Assembly: GCA_003971905.1 (NCBI GenBank)
Contig: RSEE01000014.1
Coordinates: 620,001 to 684,000, forward strand
Source of the DNA: Moniliella sp. 'wahieum'
Lineage: Eukaryota; Basidiomycota; Moniliellomycetes; Moniliellales; Moniliellaceae
DNA length: 64,000 nt
Direction: 5' to 3'
A program made the translations under genes and the position numbers. This document shows, in pieces, positions 21,190 to 33,908 of the stretch. Positions within the stretch are counted from its first letter, which is position 1. The number at the start of each line of letters is the position of its first letter. The notes under the pieces were generated by a model. It saw nothing but the letters and a program-made list of their open reading frames with translations, searched no databases and was not told where the DNA came from.

Positions 21190-21558
21190 GGCTGGCTGCC
21201 CCGAGGAGAGTAGGTGGAGGGGAGAGTTGAGAAGGACCCTCGAGCCGATGATGGAAGGCCGCGCAGTCTGGTCTGCTCCCAGCTGTTTGTTGTTGGAGGC
21301 TGGGGGGCTGTCTGGAGCGGGCGGCGCCGCGGCTCCACGTCATGCGATGTTGTATTCCTGCAACATTGCCTCGGGGCAGCAGCAGTGATGCATGACGCGT
21401 GGTGCGTGATAGGTGATGTGTCCATGCATATGTCTGGCTCGTGCGCGCAGCCGCTTACCTCATACGAGCTGGGTCCCAGCGCCATGGCCGCCGGGTGCTC
21501 AGCCACACCCACCGCCTCCACCGCCTCGCCTGACCAACCTCCCTCTTGCCCCACCACC
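21190..21558. promoter_or_regulatory. Shared intergenic promoter region of the PDI and CAPZB genes
   Basis: The 369 bases between two divergent start codons must hold both promoters. Short palindrome iterations (ATGCATGACGCGT-type words) occur at about 21388-21430. No TATA box is obvious on either strand. Confidence 0.5.
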
Positions 21559-22726
21559 ATGTCCGAGCGTGACCCACTGCGTGCTGCCCAGGACCTTATG
21601 CGGCGCCTCCCGCCCCAGCGCACGGCGGCCAACCGCGCTCTGCTGCTGGACAGCCTCCCCGATCTGGCTGAGGACCTGAGCACCCAGCTGGACATGCCTC
21701 TCCAGGTCGCATTGATTCGTCACCCGAGGGAGCCGGCCGTGAATACCTTTGCTGTGACTACAACCGCGAGGGCGACTCTTCCGCTCTCATTGGTCGAACG
21801 CGTACTACCCTCCATTTACCACGGCTGACGGGTACGAGGGCGAGCTGCCTTCGCGCGAGATGCGCGCCCTTGAGATCAAGGCCAACCAAGCATTTGACAC
21901 GTACCGCCAACTGTACGTTTCCAACCCTTTGACTAATGCGCACTTGCATCCCTTTCTTTATACTCACCTGCACCTCCCTGTGTATTCAGCTACTTCGAAG
22001 GTGGCCTGTCTTCGGTATACATGTGGGAGAACCCACCGCTCGGGTTTGCTGGGGTGGTACTACTGCGGAAGGATGTGTCGACTGGCAGTGCGGACCCGAT
22101 CGCCAAGCAGGAAGGCGCGGATGTTGGCGTGCTCCCCTTTCGGGCACGTGGGATTCAATCCACATCTTTACAGTAACTCCCGGGCAGCCGGGGGAAGGCG
22201 TTCCGGTACCACATTGACTCCAACATTATGCTCCGCATGGCCAAGGGCAAAACCGCAGACCCAGATGCTGCTGCTAACCCGGATCTTATTGGGGACGAGA
22301 TTCCTATCCCCCCTGGCTTGGGCCGGGTTTGGCTCGGAGGCAATCTGAGCAAATCGGTGAGTTACCTCTTCCGTTGCGAACAGACCCCGTTCCGGATCCT
22401 AATTTTGTATTTTCGCAGGTGGACGAGGAGCACCAGGCATCCGACCCGGGGGCCCACATTGTTAACTTGGGTCAGATGGTAGAGCGCAAGAGAACTTGAT
22501 TCGTTCACAAGTCCAAGTATGTGAAGTTGACCCATGGCAGAGCTAGAGAGTGGCTGAGTACTGATCCCCCTTGGTTTTGGCGTGAAAGGACATTTACTTT
22601 GGCAAGACTCGCGACGTCGTGGGCAAACTGCGTAGCCAAACTAATCTTCAAGAGGCTCGGGCTCAGGATGAAGTACGGAGGGAGCTAATGGCGCGTGTGC
22701 TGCTCCGCAAGCCAGCACAGGCTTGA
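21559..22726 (+). CDS. CAP2: F-actin-capping protein subunit beta
   Basis: The product matches CapZ beta from end to end. It starts with MSERDPLRAAQDLMRRLPPQ, then EYLCCDYNREGDS, REMRALEIKANQAFDTYRQ, YFEGGLSSVYMWE, TWDSIHIF, SNIMLRMA, GGNLS, and ends with DIYFGKTRDVVGKLRS and a short basic tail. CapZ alpha/beta caps barbed ends of actin filaments at cortical patches. Introns are clear at 21913-21989, 22357-22418 and 22517-22588. One-base frame shifts are needed near 21729, 21790 and 22497 to keep conserved sequence in frame, and one or more further shifts occur around 22140. The start at 21559 is chosen because it matches the family N-terminus; the frame opens further upstream without similarity. 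Confidence 0.92.
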
Positions 22727-23339
22727 ACCATGAAGGACCAGAATTGTGTGTCTTATCAAGCTTGCTTCAATGGCAAACCAGCTGGCAGACCAACTATGAC
22801 GTAAGGTCCAACAACCTTCAGGTTCTCGAATGTGAAGCTCGTGCCCGCTCATATGGTTTCTGTGGAGGCAGATTGCAGCTTCTTGATGTCGGTGAAGGAG
22901 AGGGAGGGCAGCGCGCACGGAACTGTTGGCTTGGCGGACTGTCAGGATGGTCAACGATGCCGGATGGAATTGACTGTCTCGTGGCATGAGGGGGTTGGTT
23001 GTGTGTGAGCTCGGCGAAGAGAGGTCCTCTTCTCGGTTGGCGAGTGCGCAATGGGGCCAGAGTGAGGGCTAGAGGGTCAGTCTGGTTGGACCACGGGCGC
23101 TGGCGTAGCCAGAGGCGTGGGGTCCGCGTATCTATCAGAACAGTTGCTTACGTTACAGGATCCGCACAGCTTCAGCACTGCAGGTGAAACCGGTGACATT
23201 GCAACAAACCCACCCTGGCACAGGGCCATGTGGATGGCCACGTCGATCGTAGCCGGCATCCCTATTGCTCTTCCTCCATCGCACCCTCTTTTTCGCTTGC
23301 CTTCCCTCCCCCCCCTCACGCCCGCCCTCTGTACCGCCC
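22727..23339. other. Intergenic spacer between CAPZB and SYLF genes
   Basis: No coding potential is recognised in these 613 bases. The last 80 bases before 23340 are C/T-rich, as in many fungal core promoters. No TATA box or repeat stands out. Confidence 0.4.
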
Positions 23340-26300
23340 ATGGGCGGACTGATCACCCCTCGACCGGCCGGTCGACTAAGTCGGGTTCAACCAACACCAC
23401 GGGCCGCAACAACACAAAGTCCAAGTGGGCTGGCTGGGCCAACACAGGCTTCGCCAAGTCCATCAAAGTCTCCGATTGGCTGCCGGCTACGTCAATGCCG
23501 CCAGCAACAAGCTGGGCAGCGAACGCTTCTGGCCCAGCTCTGGTGACTATGTCGAGGAGATCGAGAAGTGTACTCGCATTCTCAATGGCTTTACCAAGCA
23601 GGGCTTCGTTCGTGAGGAAGAACAAGTCGTTGCTGATGACGACCCCGACGGCAAGGAGGTCGTTGAGGAGCAGACCATCGGTCCGGACGGTCAGCCCCTA
23701 ACAAAGGAGGAAGCTTCCCAGCTTCCCCCGAGCGAAACACGCACCCAAAAGATTACCAAGAAGATCAAGAAAGTCAAGATCATTCGCAAGGTTCGTCCTC
23801 TCCCACTCGCTCTCCTATTTCTGCCCATTAACTCCCCTCCCTCCCCTCCCCTCCCCTCCCAAAGATCCCTCCCCAAGTGATCCAGAAGGCATGTGGAATC
23901 GCCATCTACACGTCTATGCGGTCAGGTATGGCGCCATTTGGCGGTTCCGGCGGCTCCGGTATTGTGATGGCTCGTCTCCCCGACGGCTCCTGGTCCGGAC
24001 CTTCGTTCATCACGCCGCAGAATGTTACGGCGGGGTTCATGTTTGGGGTGGATATTTACGATGTGGTGCTGCTCATTATGTCCCCGACCGCTCTCGAGGG
24101 GTTTAAGACGCACAAGGTCACTCTTGGTGCCGAGACGGGAATTGCAGCTGGACCAGTAGGCACTGGTGCTTCCATGGACCTGAGTGTAAACGGAGTGGAC
24201 TGGGCCAACTCCAAAGGGCAAACTCCCGAGGAGAGAAGAAGAAAATTTCGAAGCCGCCTGCGCCTCTGTTTTCTTACCCGCAACCGCGGTTTTTACGCTG
24301 GTCTGGAGGGCATGGCCATGGTCTACCTCACACGTTTTGACGAGAACGAACGGGTGTACCACTGGCCGGGTATCAGTGGCCGCGACGTGTTGGATGGCCG
24401 GTGCGCAAGCCCGTTGAGGCTGGTTCGCTATACGAAGCACTGGCGGCAGCTGAGACGGGCCAAGCCCAGGCGACAGTGTCCGACTTGCGCTTGCCGAAGG
24501 AGCTCGACAATGTGTCTTTGGCCCAGTTGTCGCACCAGAGCAGCTTCTCCAAGACCAGTATGGCCGATATTGAGACGGGTTCAACCACCGATTCGGCCCA
24601 CGATGGCTCGTCTTCTATCAAGACCGGCTCTGAAGAGAGTCAAACTGAAATGGCGGTTCATTAGTCCTGGACGATGGTGAGCGTCTCCGTTTACCGCCTA
24701 CACCTGAGCAACTTGACTTTATGGCAGGCGGGCATTCAAGACGAGGAAGATGAGCGGTTGGAGGCGGCGCACAAGGAATACATCTGGTCCTTGCCCCCTC
24801 CCCCGCGTCATCCAGGGGCTTTGAAGCGGGCCGAGGCCATTTCTCGCACCAAGGCTGGACACCGCTTTGTTGCCCCTGCGCAGTTGCCTTCTGCGGGCTC
24901 GAATCGCTTTGTTGCTCCGCTTCCGCTGCTAGATGCAAAGGAGGCCCCGCTCCCTGCCTTGCAACGCTCCATTTCGCATGAGAGCACCGGGACCTTAAGC
25001 CTTCAGGCCTTGACTCTCCACCACATATGAGTCTAGCCCGCAGGGCATGCCCTCGTTCCAGGATACGAAGGCGCCTCTGCAGGAGGCAGAAGAACCAAAG
25101 GAGGTTGCCTCAAGCGATTCAATCACTGAAGCCATCGGAACCTGGCTTTGCTGCCGAACCGACTTCCGGCGATCACAATGGAAATGGGGTCGTTGCCAAG
25201 GTGGTTGAGCAAGCCAAGGCGGACCTTGGAACCGTCACTGGTGTTGCACCCACGCAGAAGGAAAACGCCATCAACGAGAGGAGGTCCTCACCTGAGTTCA
25301 TGGACCTTCCTCAAGAGGACTTCCCCCAGGCTGCGGTCCACCAGCGCGAAACCCAATCTGTGCCCCCACACTCTGAGGAGGTTGATCTCGCCAAGGTGGT
25401 GCCCCCAAGCGGGGACGCTGCATCTGCCCAAGATGTTAAGTGGAGAAAGCGGTATCTGTCACCGACAAAGTGCCAGGATGTCGACAACTGGGTTCGTGGC
25501 GGAGGAACAGGAGTCCACGCCTACTGCCGATTTGACGGAAAAGTCCCTACTCGTCCAGGAGAGGAGGAGCCGGTCCAAATCGCTCGTTCTGTTGGCGGCG
25601 CTGAGGGGCCGGGTATGGAGCACAGCACGGAGCAGACGGGAAGCGACGACCAGAAATCCTTGAGTATTGAAACGGATTCGCAAACGATTAAGAAATCGAG
25701 GCGCAAGACAGCAACCGAGTTGTTGCTAGACTCAATGTGGAACGGGCGCTCGGGGACTCCTGCGTCCGGCCTGGGACTGTTACTGGAGAAGGATCTGCCT
25801 CGACCCCCGTCGGACGATCATTTACCCGGGTCGCTTGTTTGCCAGAGAGGTGCCCGAAGAAGAGGAGCCAGAGGAACAGGAGCCGGAGGGAAAGGAACAG
25901 AGTGCGTCCAAAACAGCATCTATGGCCACCTCTGAGCAGAAGATTGCTGTGCCTGTGGCTCGGAGGGAAAGTTTACATCTCGGGACGGGTGATGACGACC
26001 TGGACGAAGAGGAGGTTGAGCCCCAAGGGCTAAGGGATGCATCCGAGTCGGGCCCCAGCACGAGACATAGTATGGACTCGTGGCGCCCTGATTACGATAC
26101 GGACGAGGCCGATGAAAATACGACGGATGCGTTTGCTATTCTTTCCCGCCGTTTCTCAAGCTTACCCCCCTCACGCAACCCACCGTCGGAGAACGTGGTG
26201 GAGGCAATGCAACAAGACCAGGAGCAAGCTCAGAGCCGGCAGGAAATTCCTTTTCTGCTGCGCCTACGCCTGCGCCTGTGACGGGGGCGGAAACAGACCA

Positions 26301-26755
26301 GTCCGACGTCGAAAGCAATGACGACTTTGCTGAGGCCGAATCGCACGAACCCTCTTCAAACCCAATCGCGGCCGTGGACACGATTCAAGAGGAGCCTAGA
26401 CTGGAGACCGGTGCTGAGCAACCGTCTCAGACACAGTCCCAGGCGCAACAGGAGGAACTGTCGGCTAAACCACACAGCCAAACGCCTGAGCTCCCTAGTT
26501 TGCCTTCAATCCAGACCCTTCCCACGTTCAATCGTCCTGTGCGCACCCGTCCATTGAGCATGATTGGCGCCCCCTTGAGCGATCCACCACACCTGGCACC
26601 CCCACCACCCCTTCCACTCCTGTCGCGGGAGCGCCTGTCCGCCCTCAACGCTCCGCTTCCCGCGCTTTCCGCCCTCCGCGGTCCTCTGGCGGCCCACCAG
26701 CATGGTGGAGCCCCTGGGTGCCCCGATGGACACTGAGGAGCAGTCGTCACGCTAA
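23340..26755 (+). CDS. SYLF-domain (Ysc84/DUF500) protein with long disordered C-terminus
   Basis: The N-terminal part reads TKSKWAGWANTGFAKSIKVS, then LGSERFWPSSGDYVEEIEKC and an acidic/Lys-rich linker. A 74-nt intron (23791-23864) follows, and then the SYLF core: IQKACGIAIYTSMRSG, GGSGIVMARLPDGSWSGPSF, KVTLGAETGIAAGPVG, GFYAGLEGMAMVYLTRFDEN. SYLF domains bind phosphoinositides and, in fungi, actin at endocytic patches. A long acidic, Pro/Ser-rich tail with no recognised SH3 domain follows. It ends in MVEPLGAPMDTEEQSSR and a stop at 26753-26755. The tail is spread over all three frames, with shifts near 23482, 24395, 24665, 24740 and 25850 among others. The exact start is uncertain; the ATG at 23340 is the nearest but is out of frame with the first conserved segment. 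Confidence 0.87.
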
Positions 26756-27805
26756 AGGCGCGGTGTATCGAGGCGGCTTGCGAGAAGTTGGTCACGTCGG
26801 AGTCTGCGCCCATCAACGTTATTGATGTTCTTAGGCCGGCTGCGCCAGCCACTTACTTGGGTTGTTGGCACCTTGTTACTCGGTATTCGAAATGCGCATC
26901 TGTTGGGCCCACCCAATCCTTAATCCACCCTCGTTTGTTATCGTGGCTTGATGCATCACTAGTCACTACATTACATTACCTTGACATGTTACAGCTATAG
27001 AATGCGGGTGTGTGAAATCGCGAGGCCGAGAGGTGTAACATGTAACATGCAACATGCAAAGGGCCAGGTGCAGGTGATCCGGGCCGTGGCCGGACCTGGC
27101 CTCGTGGACGCCGGCCTTGGGGGCAGTCGACCCTAGGCTGAGGCTCAGACCTGAAGATGGGGGGTAGTCGCAGGACGCACGCCAGAGAATATAGACATGC
27201 GGACTGGACGAGGGCGAAGGCGCCGGCATGGGGGCAGTGAGAAGCGGTCCAGTTCTGGGCTGATGTTCCTCACTGGCAGGATGCGTGCACGTGACCTGCG
27301 CGATGACCGGGGCTCCGCATCCCGCAAAATCAGACCACGACCGCCTGTCGCTCAGGCCCACGGGGCGCGTTCTCAGCCCACCACCCCTCTTCGGCACGGG
27401 TATCCTGATTTTCCCCAGTACCACCCTATCCAGTGTGACCCATGTGACCGCGGGTCAGCATGCCGCCGCCCCTGCCCAGGAAAAGCGCGGCCGGCGAAGA
27501 CTGCCATAGGGTGAGAACGCGGGGAAAGGCGCAGGGCTTTGCAGTGGTATAGCTCTAGCAACGCGATGCAGCTTACATATATTCTTTGTGACTTGTTCGG
27601 GGAATCCGCTGTATGTTCGATACAATGCGTCTTGCCGTATTGCCTCTCTCCTCTCTCTCTACTTTATCTGGCCTTAGGCCTTAGGCCCTTAGGCCTTAAG
27701 GCTTACGGAAATCCCCGCGATCATCCGCATCATCCGTCAAAAGATCACAGACATGTCGGAAGAGAGAAAAGGGCCTGACAGAACGCTTTTGAGCTCAGAG
27801 GCTGG
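26756..27805. other. Intergenic spacer upstream of the NDUFA4-like gene
   Basis: No gene is seen. A CATGTAACATGTAACATGCAACATG-type iteration lies near 27030-27060 and a CCTTAGGCCTTAGGCCC iteration near 27672-27700. Both belong to the short-palindrome style of the other gene-free stretches. Confidence 0.5.
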
Positions 27806-27813
27806 TATAAAAG
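27806..27813 (+). promoter_or_regulatory. TATA box
   Basis: TATAAAAG lies 89-96 bases upstream of the ATG of the small NDUFA4-like gene, followed by a C-rich then C/T-rich leader. Position and sequence fit a fungal TATA element for a highly expressed gene. Confidence 0.6.
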
Positions 27814-27901
27814 CCCCCCCTCACTTGGGTGTACTCCTCCTTCCTCATCCATCACCACCTCCGCATCTTCTGCTCTTCCCTCTCGCTTTTTTTCGCACCC
27901 C

Positions 27902-28230
27902 ATGTCCCTCGTCGGCAACTTCTTCAAGCACTGGTACAGCCACGATGCCGTGCCCTTGCTGTGCTCATGGTGACCGTTGTAAGCGGAGCCAGCTTCGTGG
28001 CCTTCCGCGCTGCCCATGCGCCCGACGTTGTGTGGGACAAGAGGAACCCAGCGCCTTGGAACTCAATCAAGGATGATGAGGGTGTCAAGCTGGTTCAGAT
28101 CAACGTGCGTATTATAACTTCTCCACAACTTACATATTCCTCTTGTGCACTTCGAGGGCTAACTTTCTCTACTTTTTATCCCCCACAGCAAAAGTTCGAC
28201 CGCCAGTGGCATCGCGACCTGAGGGCTTAA
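27902..28230 (+). CDS. NDUFA4-like mitochondrial respiratory subunit
   Basis: Exons 27902-28104 and 28189-28230 are separated by an 84-nt intron. The protein starts MSLVGNFFKHWYSHDAVPL, has one membrane span (VLMVTVVSGASFVAFRAA), then HAPDVVWDKRNPAPWNSIK, and ends in QKFDRQWHRDLRA. The single span plus PDVxWDxxxNPxPWN is the NDUFA4/B12D signature. The human protein is a cytochrome c oxidase subunit of the inner membrane; fungal members are of similar size (about 80 residues). A one-base deletion near 27955 splits the frame inside the first part of the span. A TATA box lies just upstream. Confidence 0.8.
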
Positions 28231-29180
28231 GCGTCTCGGCTACGTTAACTTATAGCGTCTCTCGCCCAAGCGCGTTTTCCCTTCTATATATGACACTTGC
28301 TTTTGGCTTCGCATCGCCTCTGGCTCATGCTACGCTCTGCACGACCCGAACATGTCGACCTTCTAGTTTGATTTGTGACTTTCAATAATGTACATCACGT
28401 TTGCAACCTCATCGACCTCATCAGAGATGTTTGCTCGGCCTGAGCAGCATTTCGGTAGCGCATTATATACAAAAAGTTCTTTGCTTGCCGATTCCGTAAT
28501 CCGTTATGAAGGCTCTGTAACCGTCAGCCTTCCATGTGGTTCGTTCCATTGTAAAGGGGTAGTAGGCCTTGTTCCCGGTATTCTAAGGACGAACGGAAAC
28601 AAGGGGGAGGTGTCGGCAGCGACTTAATCTGATTCGTTATTGCTGACATTGCAAAGAGTGCGCGGTGAAAGGAATAGAGAGAGAATATATATAGCTGTGT
28701 GTGGACAAAGCACACAGGAGGCAGGTGGCCGGCGCAACACCGCCCGCATCTCCATTGCTTCTCCCACGTATTGCAAATAGGAACAGAGGATTCCTGATCG
28801 CATGGCTGGCGTGTACCCGCGTGGGCAGACGAAGGAAGATGGGAGGAGGATTGCTGGCGCCTCAACCCTCAACAGCAGGGGCACCCCCCGCGCCAAAATG
28901 CATCAGGTCAAATAAAACCCTACTGCAAGCGCTGGTGTGCCGGCTGCGCGCGGGCTGCTGCCCAGAGCCTGGGTCGCCGGGTGGGGCAGCAGGCGGCAGC
29001 GTGGCTGGCGTCCTGCCCCGCTTTGCGCTCACGTGGCTGGCCACGGGGCAGCGTTCGGATCTGTGGGGGGCACCAGCACCGCAATCGCGCGCTGTGTTTG
29101 CGTCTCTGCGTCCTCCCCTCCTCCACCCCCTCTTTACCACCACCACTCCTCCTCCATTTCCCTTGTTCCCACCGCCAACA
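28231..29180. other. Intergenic spacer and VAP promoter region
   Basis: No gene is recognised. A GAGAATATATATAG stretch near 28682-28694 is AT-rich but lies almost 500 bases from the VAP start, so it is not an evident core promoter. The last 90 bases before 29181 are C/T-rich. Confidence 0.45.
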
Positions 29181-30064
29181 TGTCCGTCGAGCTCTCCCCT
29201 TCCTCGACGCTGGCCTTTGAGCGTACGTATGACCCCTGCGGCGTGCCGGGCAGCCGCTCTGTGCCTTGGCTGTGCGCTCATATCTCTGACGGTGCTACTC
29301 TGCCGCCCTGGTCTCCAGGCCCGCTCACCCGCCTCATCCCCCTCGTCCTCACCCTCCGCAACACTAACACCCAGCCCATCGCCTTCAAGATCAAGACCAC
29401 TGCGCCCCCAGTACTCTGTTCGTCCCAGTCGCCCGCGTCGAGCCGGGCGAGTCGGTCGGGATCCACAGTACGCTCGCTTTCTGCCCACGGCGCCACAGGT
29501 AACTTACCCCTGCACCTCTTTCCTTTTCCCCAGTCGCTCTGCAGCCCTTCAAAGAGGACCCCCCCGCTGGAAGCCGGTGCAGGGATAAGTTCCTGGTGCA
29601 GAGCACCCTCCTTACGCCGGATCGGGAAACGATTGATATCCACGACATCTGGACCGCCCTGCCCAAGGAGGACATGTACGAGCAGAAACTTCGGGTAGCG
29701 TGGGTTGGCGATGCGCCTGCTCCCGCTTCGACGGCGCCTGCGGCTGCCCCCCTTGTGACGGGGGCGGGCGCGGCGACGCTGACCAGCCCAGTTATGGCTG
29801 CCTCCCCCGTGGTGCCATCGCCAATCAGCGCGGATGGCGTGCAAGCCGGGGAGCGTGCCTTGTCCGGTCTCTACCTCGGCTCCTGTGTCTGGCACACCGC
29901 CCAGTTCCACCCGCGATGCGTGGAAAAGCCATTGAGCGCAGAGTACGAAGCAAAGATCAAATCGCTACAAGCAAGTGGCGGTGGCTCAGGCGGAGCGGGC
30001 GTGGCAGGGAACGGTAGCGATGGTGGCGGGATTTGTGTTTGTGATGACCTATCTCTTTTTCTAG
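29181..30064 (+). CDS. SCS2: VAP/Scs2-type ER membrane tether (MSP domain)
   Basis: Exon 1 (29181-29222, MSVELSPSSTLAFE) is followed by a 96-nt intron ending at 29318. The MSP domain continues: PLTRLIPLVLTLRN, AFKIKTTAP, VRPS, VEPGESVGI, LQPF and DKFLVQSTLL. These are the hallmarks of VAP proteins, which bind FFAT-motif partners at ER contact sites. A disordered linker leads to a tail anchor read in a shifted frame: AMVAGFVFVMTYLFF and a stop at 30062-30064. A second, very short intron (about 35 nt, 29500-29534) may interrupt the MSP domain. At least two frame shifts occur, near 29407 and around 29900-29970. Without the shifted frame the protein would wrongly run on to about 30290 and lack a membrane anchor. 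Confidence 0.87.
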
Positions 30065-30722
30065 AGGGTTTGCATGGTTCCTGTGATCTTGGTTTGGCGG
30101 GCGGGATGAGCGACACGAGCCCCCGGTCCGGCCTGCTGTGCTTCTTCGGCCATAAATGTTTGGTTACCCCAATGACCGGTACCCCACTGGTCGTACGCTT
30201 CGCCCAATCCAAGTGTGACATGGGGCAGCGGGTCTCCGGGCAGCAGAGGATATGTAGTGGCGTGGGTGCTCTCGTTGTCTATAGGGGATAAGATGCCATG
30301 AATTAAGTGAAGGCGACTAGGGGCTATACTGGTACGCGAGACTATAAGGGAGAGGAAGAAGATTGGTGCTTGCGGGTGAGGTGGACATGCTTTGAGGAAC
30401 GGGGGCCACGAAAAGTCAACACTGTAGTACAAAGGTGGGAAACGAAATGTCTTTGGAAAACAAGTAGGTGTGCGTGGGAATCGAAAATGCGCGTCGCCAT
30501 AAGTGGAAGCCCTTGGGAAAGAACGAAAAGAGACAAGTTGAGATTGTGGTGACGCAGAAGCAGGCGGGTATAAGAGGGAAGGTGGGCGCATATCGTGAAA
30601 AAAGAAAGCATAGGGAAGTCTTTTATAGTGCTTCATTCGGAATGATTGTGGACAAGGCAGTCTCGGCTCGTCATGCCTGCGCGAAGGGGTGTAAGTGCTG
30701 GTGATTGTGCCCTCGACGGCCA
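30065..30722. other. Intergenic spacer between convergent genes
   Basis: Nothing is recognised between the 3' end of the VAP gene (+) and the 3' end of the antiporter gene (-). Both 3' UTRs must lie here. Confidence 0.45.
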
Positions 30723-33700
30723 TCAAGCGGGCAATAATAAGCTCATATCGCCCTCGACTGAATCCTGCTCCGACGTAATATTAAGGTCGGTGGAACGGGA
30801 GTCGGTATTCAGGCATGAATGAGCCCGACTCGGATTCGACGGACCATAGACTGTATCGCCATCGCCATCGTTTTGGGTCTGGAGGTGGATGAGGGGAGTA
30901 CTAGACACCCGCTCATCCGCCTCCCATATCGAAGACCGTTCACTTCCCGGGAGCGATGCACTTCGTCAAGTGGTTGCATACTGTGGTTGTCATGAGAATC
31001 GGTCCCACCAACAGCATTCCTGTTGTAAGCTGCTAGGCGAGCAGCAATCTGGTGATTGACTAGGGCAAAACATGCGTTGTGAGGCGTCCAATCTGCCGTA
31101 TCCAGATCGGGAACCAATGTCTCGAGCTCGCCCCAATGTTTGCATACCCACCACCACGCTGGCCGGGGCTCTGGCTGACGCAAATCGAGTGCCTCTCGCT
31201 GGTTCGCCTCCCAGCTGGTCTTGTCCGCTTGCGTGAGGGGAATGATCGAGATTATGGGCTCCTCAATGGCGACGCCACTGATGTAGGGTACGAATTCCAG
31301 CACCAGTTGTGATCCCTCTATCCACTCCGCACCATGGGAGGGATTATCTCATGTTTCTCCTCCGCCTGGGACGAAGAAGGGACATGGTTCGGTGTTTGCT
31401 GCAAAGGTGAGTCCATCTTGTCGCTCAGCATCGGGTTCCTCCTCGTTCTTTCCCCCTCCCTTTTCTCTGCCTTCAGGCGCTGGAACGGACGAACGGACGA
31501 AGCGGAGAGGGGCAATGCGAACCCCCGAGTCAAAGAGCCAAGATGGGGGAGTACAGATGCTACTGTACCAGCAATCCTGGTCATCAGACCGGTTCTCGCA
31601 GCTGCCGGAGGGTCTGACCGGAAGTGCGTGTAGGCCGAGGGGACGCGCGAGGTGACGTTGGCGAAAATTGTGGGAAGGGGATTGAACCCGTCTCGTCTCC
31701 ACATCAGTATCGCCTATCTCCCAGTCCCCCTCTCCTGGATCCAAAGCACGCTCCGTGGCCACATGCTCAATCTCCTCCTGACATGTATCGTGGCGTGCAA
31801 ACGAGATGGTACGGGCTTGCATGGGGACGCCGAGCCATCGTACAGGCGAGGGCACAGTGTCAGTCTCTGGTTGTGCCCCCCTTGTGGTAAAATGTGTTGG
31901 CACGTTGCCCGTGGCGACAATGGAGGGGTTGTAGTCATCGCAGATGCCGGCACAGAGTGGCCGTCGTCTGCTTCGGGCAAAGAGACCAGATCATCGTTCC
32001 GGTTCGGACCACGGTCCAACTGAGGCGGAGAAGGAAGCGACCAACTTCCTCTCTGCTGCTGCCTTTCCCCCCTTGTATTGCACTCTGTCCGGCGTCCGCC
32101 ACAGGGCCGTTCACGTACTCCCTTCCATCCAGTTGGGAAGCCAACACACGTCGAATCTCAGCCAGGTTTCCGCCTTGCTTGTCTCCCGCCTCGTCCGGCG
32201 ATCGTCGACCATTACCTTGTCTGACCCCAACGTTCGGAATCGGTCAAACGCTCGGTTGGCCCAGATTCCCAGGTGGCAGTTCGAGAGAGGGAGAGGGAAG
32301 TGACGCCCAGGTCGGCTTGGGAGATGGTGCGGTGCAAACGCCGGGTGGAATGGCGAGCAGCCGAGAAAAAGGGAACGGTGAGACCGTGGACGCCAATGGA
32401 GCAAAGGAAAAAAGTAGGTGATGGGGATCATGGCGTTGGCCAGGTAGTCGTTGGGGTGGGTAGGGGGATGGGAATCTGGTTGGGCAAGAGGGTACGTCCC
32501 AGGGTGGAAATGAAAATTGCGCCGCAGCCCATGGGGCCAAAGTGTCCGACAAACAGAGCTTCGCGGAACGTCTTAATGTCGGGTACGTATTTCCACAGCG
32601 CAACAATGATCGGGATGCGCTTGAGGAGGATGGTGAGGATGGCAATCGCAAAGAGGCGTCTAATGTCGAGGGAGGTGTCGGGGTTAACCCAGGCACTGAA
32701 CGGCATCATGGCCCCTAGATAGACAAACTTTTGCCGTATTAAAACAAGAGGTCGACAATGGCAGAGAAATTGGACGATTCAGTTTGGGAAGAGAACCAGC
32801 CATCCCATGCAAACGCCGTGCCGGCCGCAAACGCCGCCAGCAAATCGTCGAGCCAGCAGCACATTGATTCCGACGGACAAGAGTGCCAAGGCAACATAGT
32901 GTACTACAAAGGACACGATCGACCAAGTGCACTGCTCGGACAGGCGAATCACCTTGCGTGCCACCCAGCCGACCACAGCTCCAATGACAGTGCCCATAAA
33001 ATCTCGTAAAGGATGATTTGGCAGACCTGTCTCCACAGCGCCTCCCGTCAGTACTGCTCATACACGCTCGTGTACAGATGGTATATATAGAGGGTTGTGA
33101 GAGGTGAACACGGAAGGCGCGGCTTACCCAACGACCTATTGCCCATCCGACGTTCTGCCGATTCATGGTCAGGTACAAAGCCAGGTAGAGAAAGGGGAAT
33201 GCGGCACCATCGTTGCAACCTGATTCACAGGTGAGCAAATGGCGAATATGAGCAGGGACGTGTTTTTCGGCCCAAGGGCCCCGACACCCGAGGCCGACAA
33301 GATGGGATCGGTCGGGGTGACGGCAGCGGCGACGACGAGAGAGGTGAGGGTTAATCCAGGCCAGTACCAATGCCCCACAACAGGCCGGTGATGAGCCAGC
33401 CCCAGAGCATGACGGGTCCGAGGAGGACAAGGAGTGACTTCCAGTGCCGAGCCATGTACTTTCGGAAGCTCGACCCCAGCGGCAAAGACAGAGAGGGCAA
33501 TGGTGACGCGCAAGACTTCGATGGTGATCTGGTCGGTCACGTAGGTGCCGGGCGGGGCCTGATGGGGATGCGCGGGCCCAATGGGCAGGGTCAAAGAGGT
33601 GAAGGCCATATGGACCGACAATGATGCCAAACACGGCCGCGAGGGGGGCCTCTCCAAAGTAGAGCTTCTCCTTGATAAAGAGGAGAAGCATGCAAAGAGG

Positions 33701-33908
33701 ACAACAAATGCGCCAAAGCCGGCGTAGATGCTGTGGGCGGGCGAGACCTGAAAGGGCTTGAAGTGGTGCGCCGTGACGGGTGTCGTGGGGTGGGGGTAGC
33801 GGAGGCGGAGGCAGAGGTGGAGGCGGGCGAGGCCGAGACGGCTGGCGAGGGAGACGCGGAAATGGTGGCGAGCTGGGCGGCGACAATGACGGTGGCGAGC
33901 AGCCGCAT
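30723..33908 (-). CDS. NHA1: Plasma-membrane Na+(K+)/H+ antiporter, Nha1 type
   Basis: Starting at 33908, the protein has a signal-like hydrophobic N-terminus ([19 protein letters not shown]), then the Nha1 core: [64 protein letters not shown], the ion-site segment [36 protein letters not shown] and [19 protein letters not shown]. It exports Na+ or K+ in exchange for protons. A long cytosolic tail follows, with an acidic segment around 31760-31830 and [18 protein letters not shown] near 31270. It probably ends [13 protein letters not shown] at 30723. An 86-nt intron at 33042-33127 is clear. Several one-base shifts occur, for example near 32733. An N-terminal hydrophobic leader before the usual first span is not standard for Nha1. 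Confidence 0.88.
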
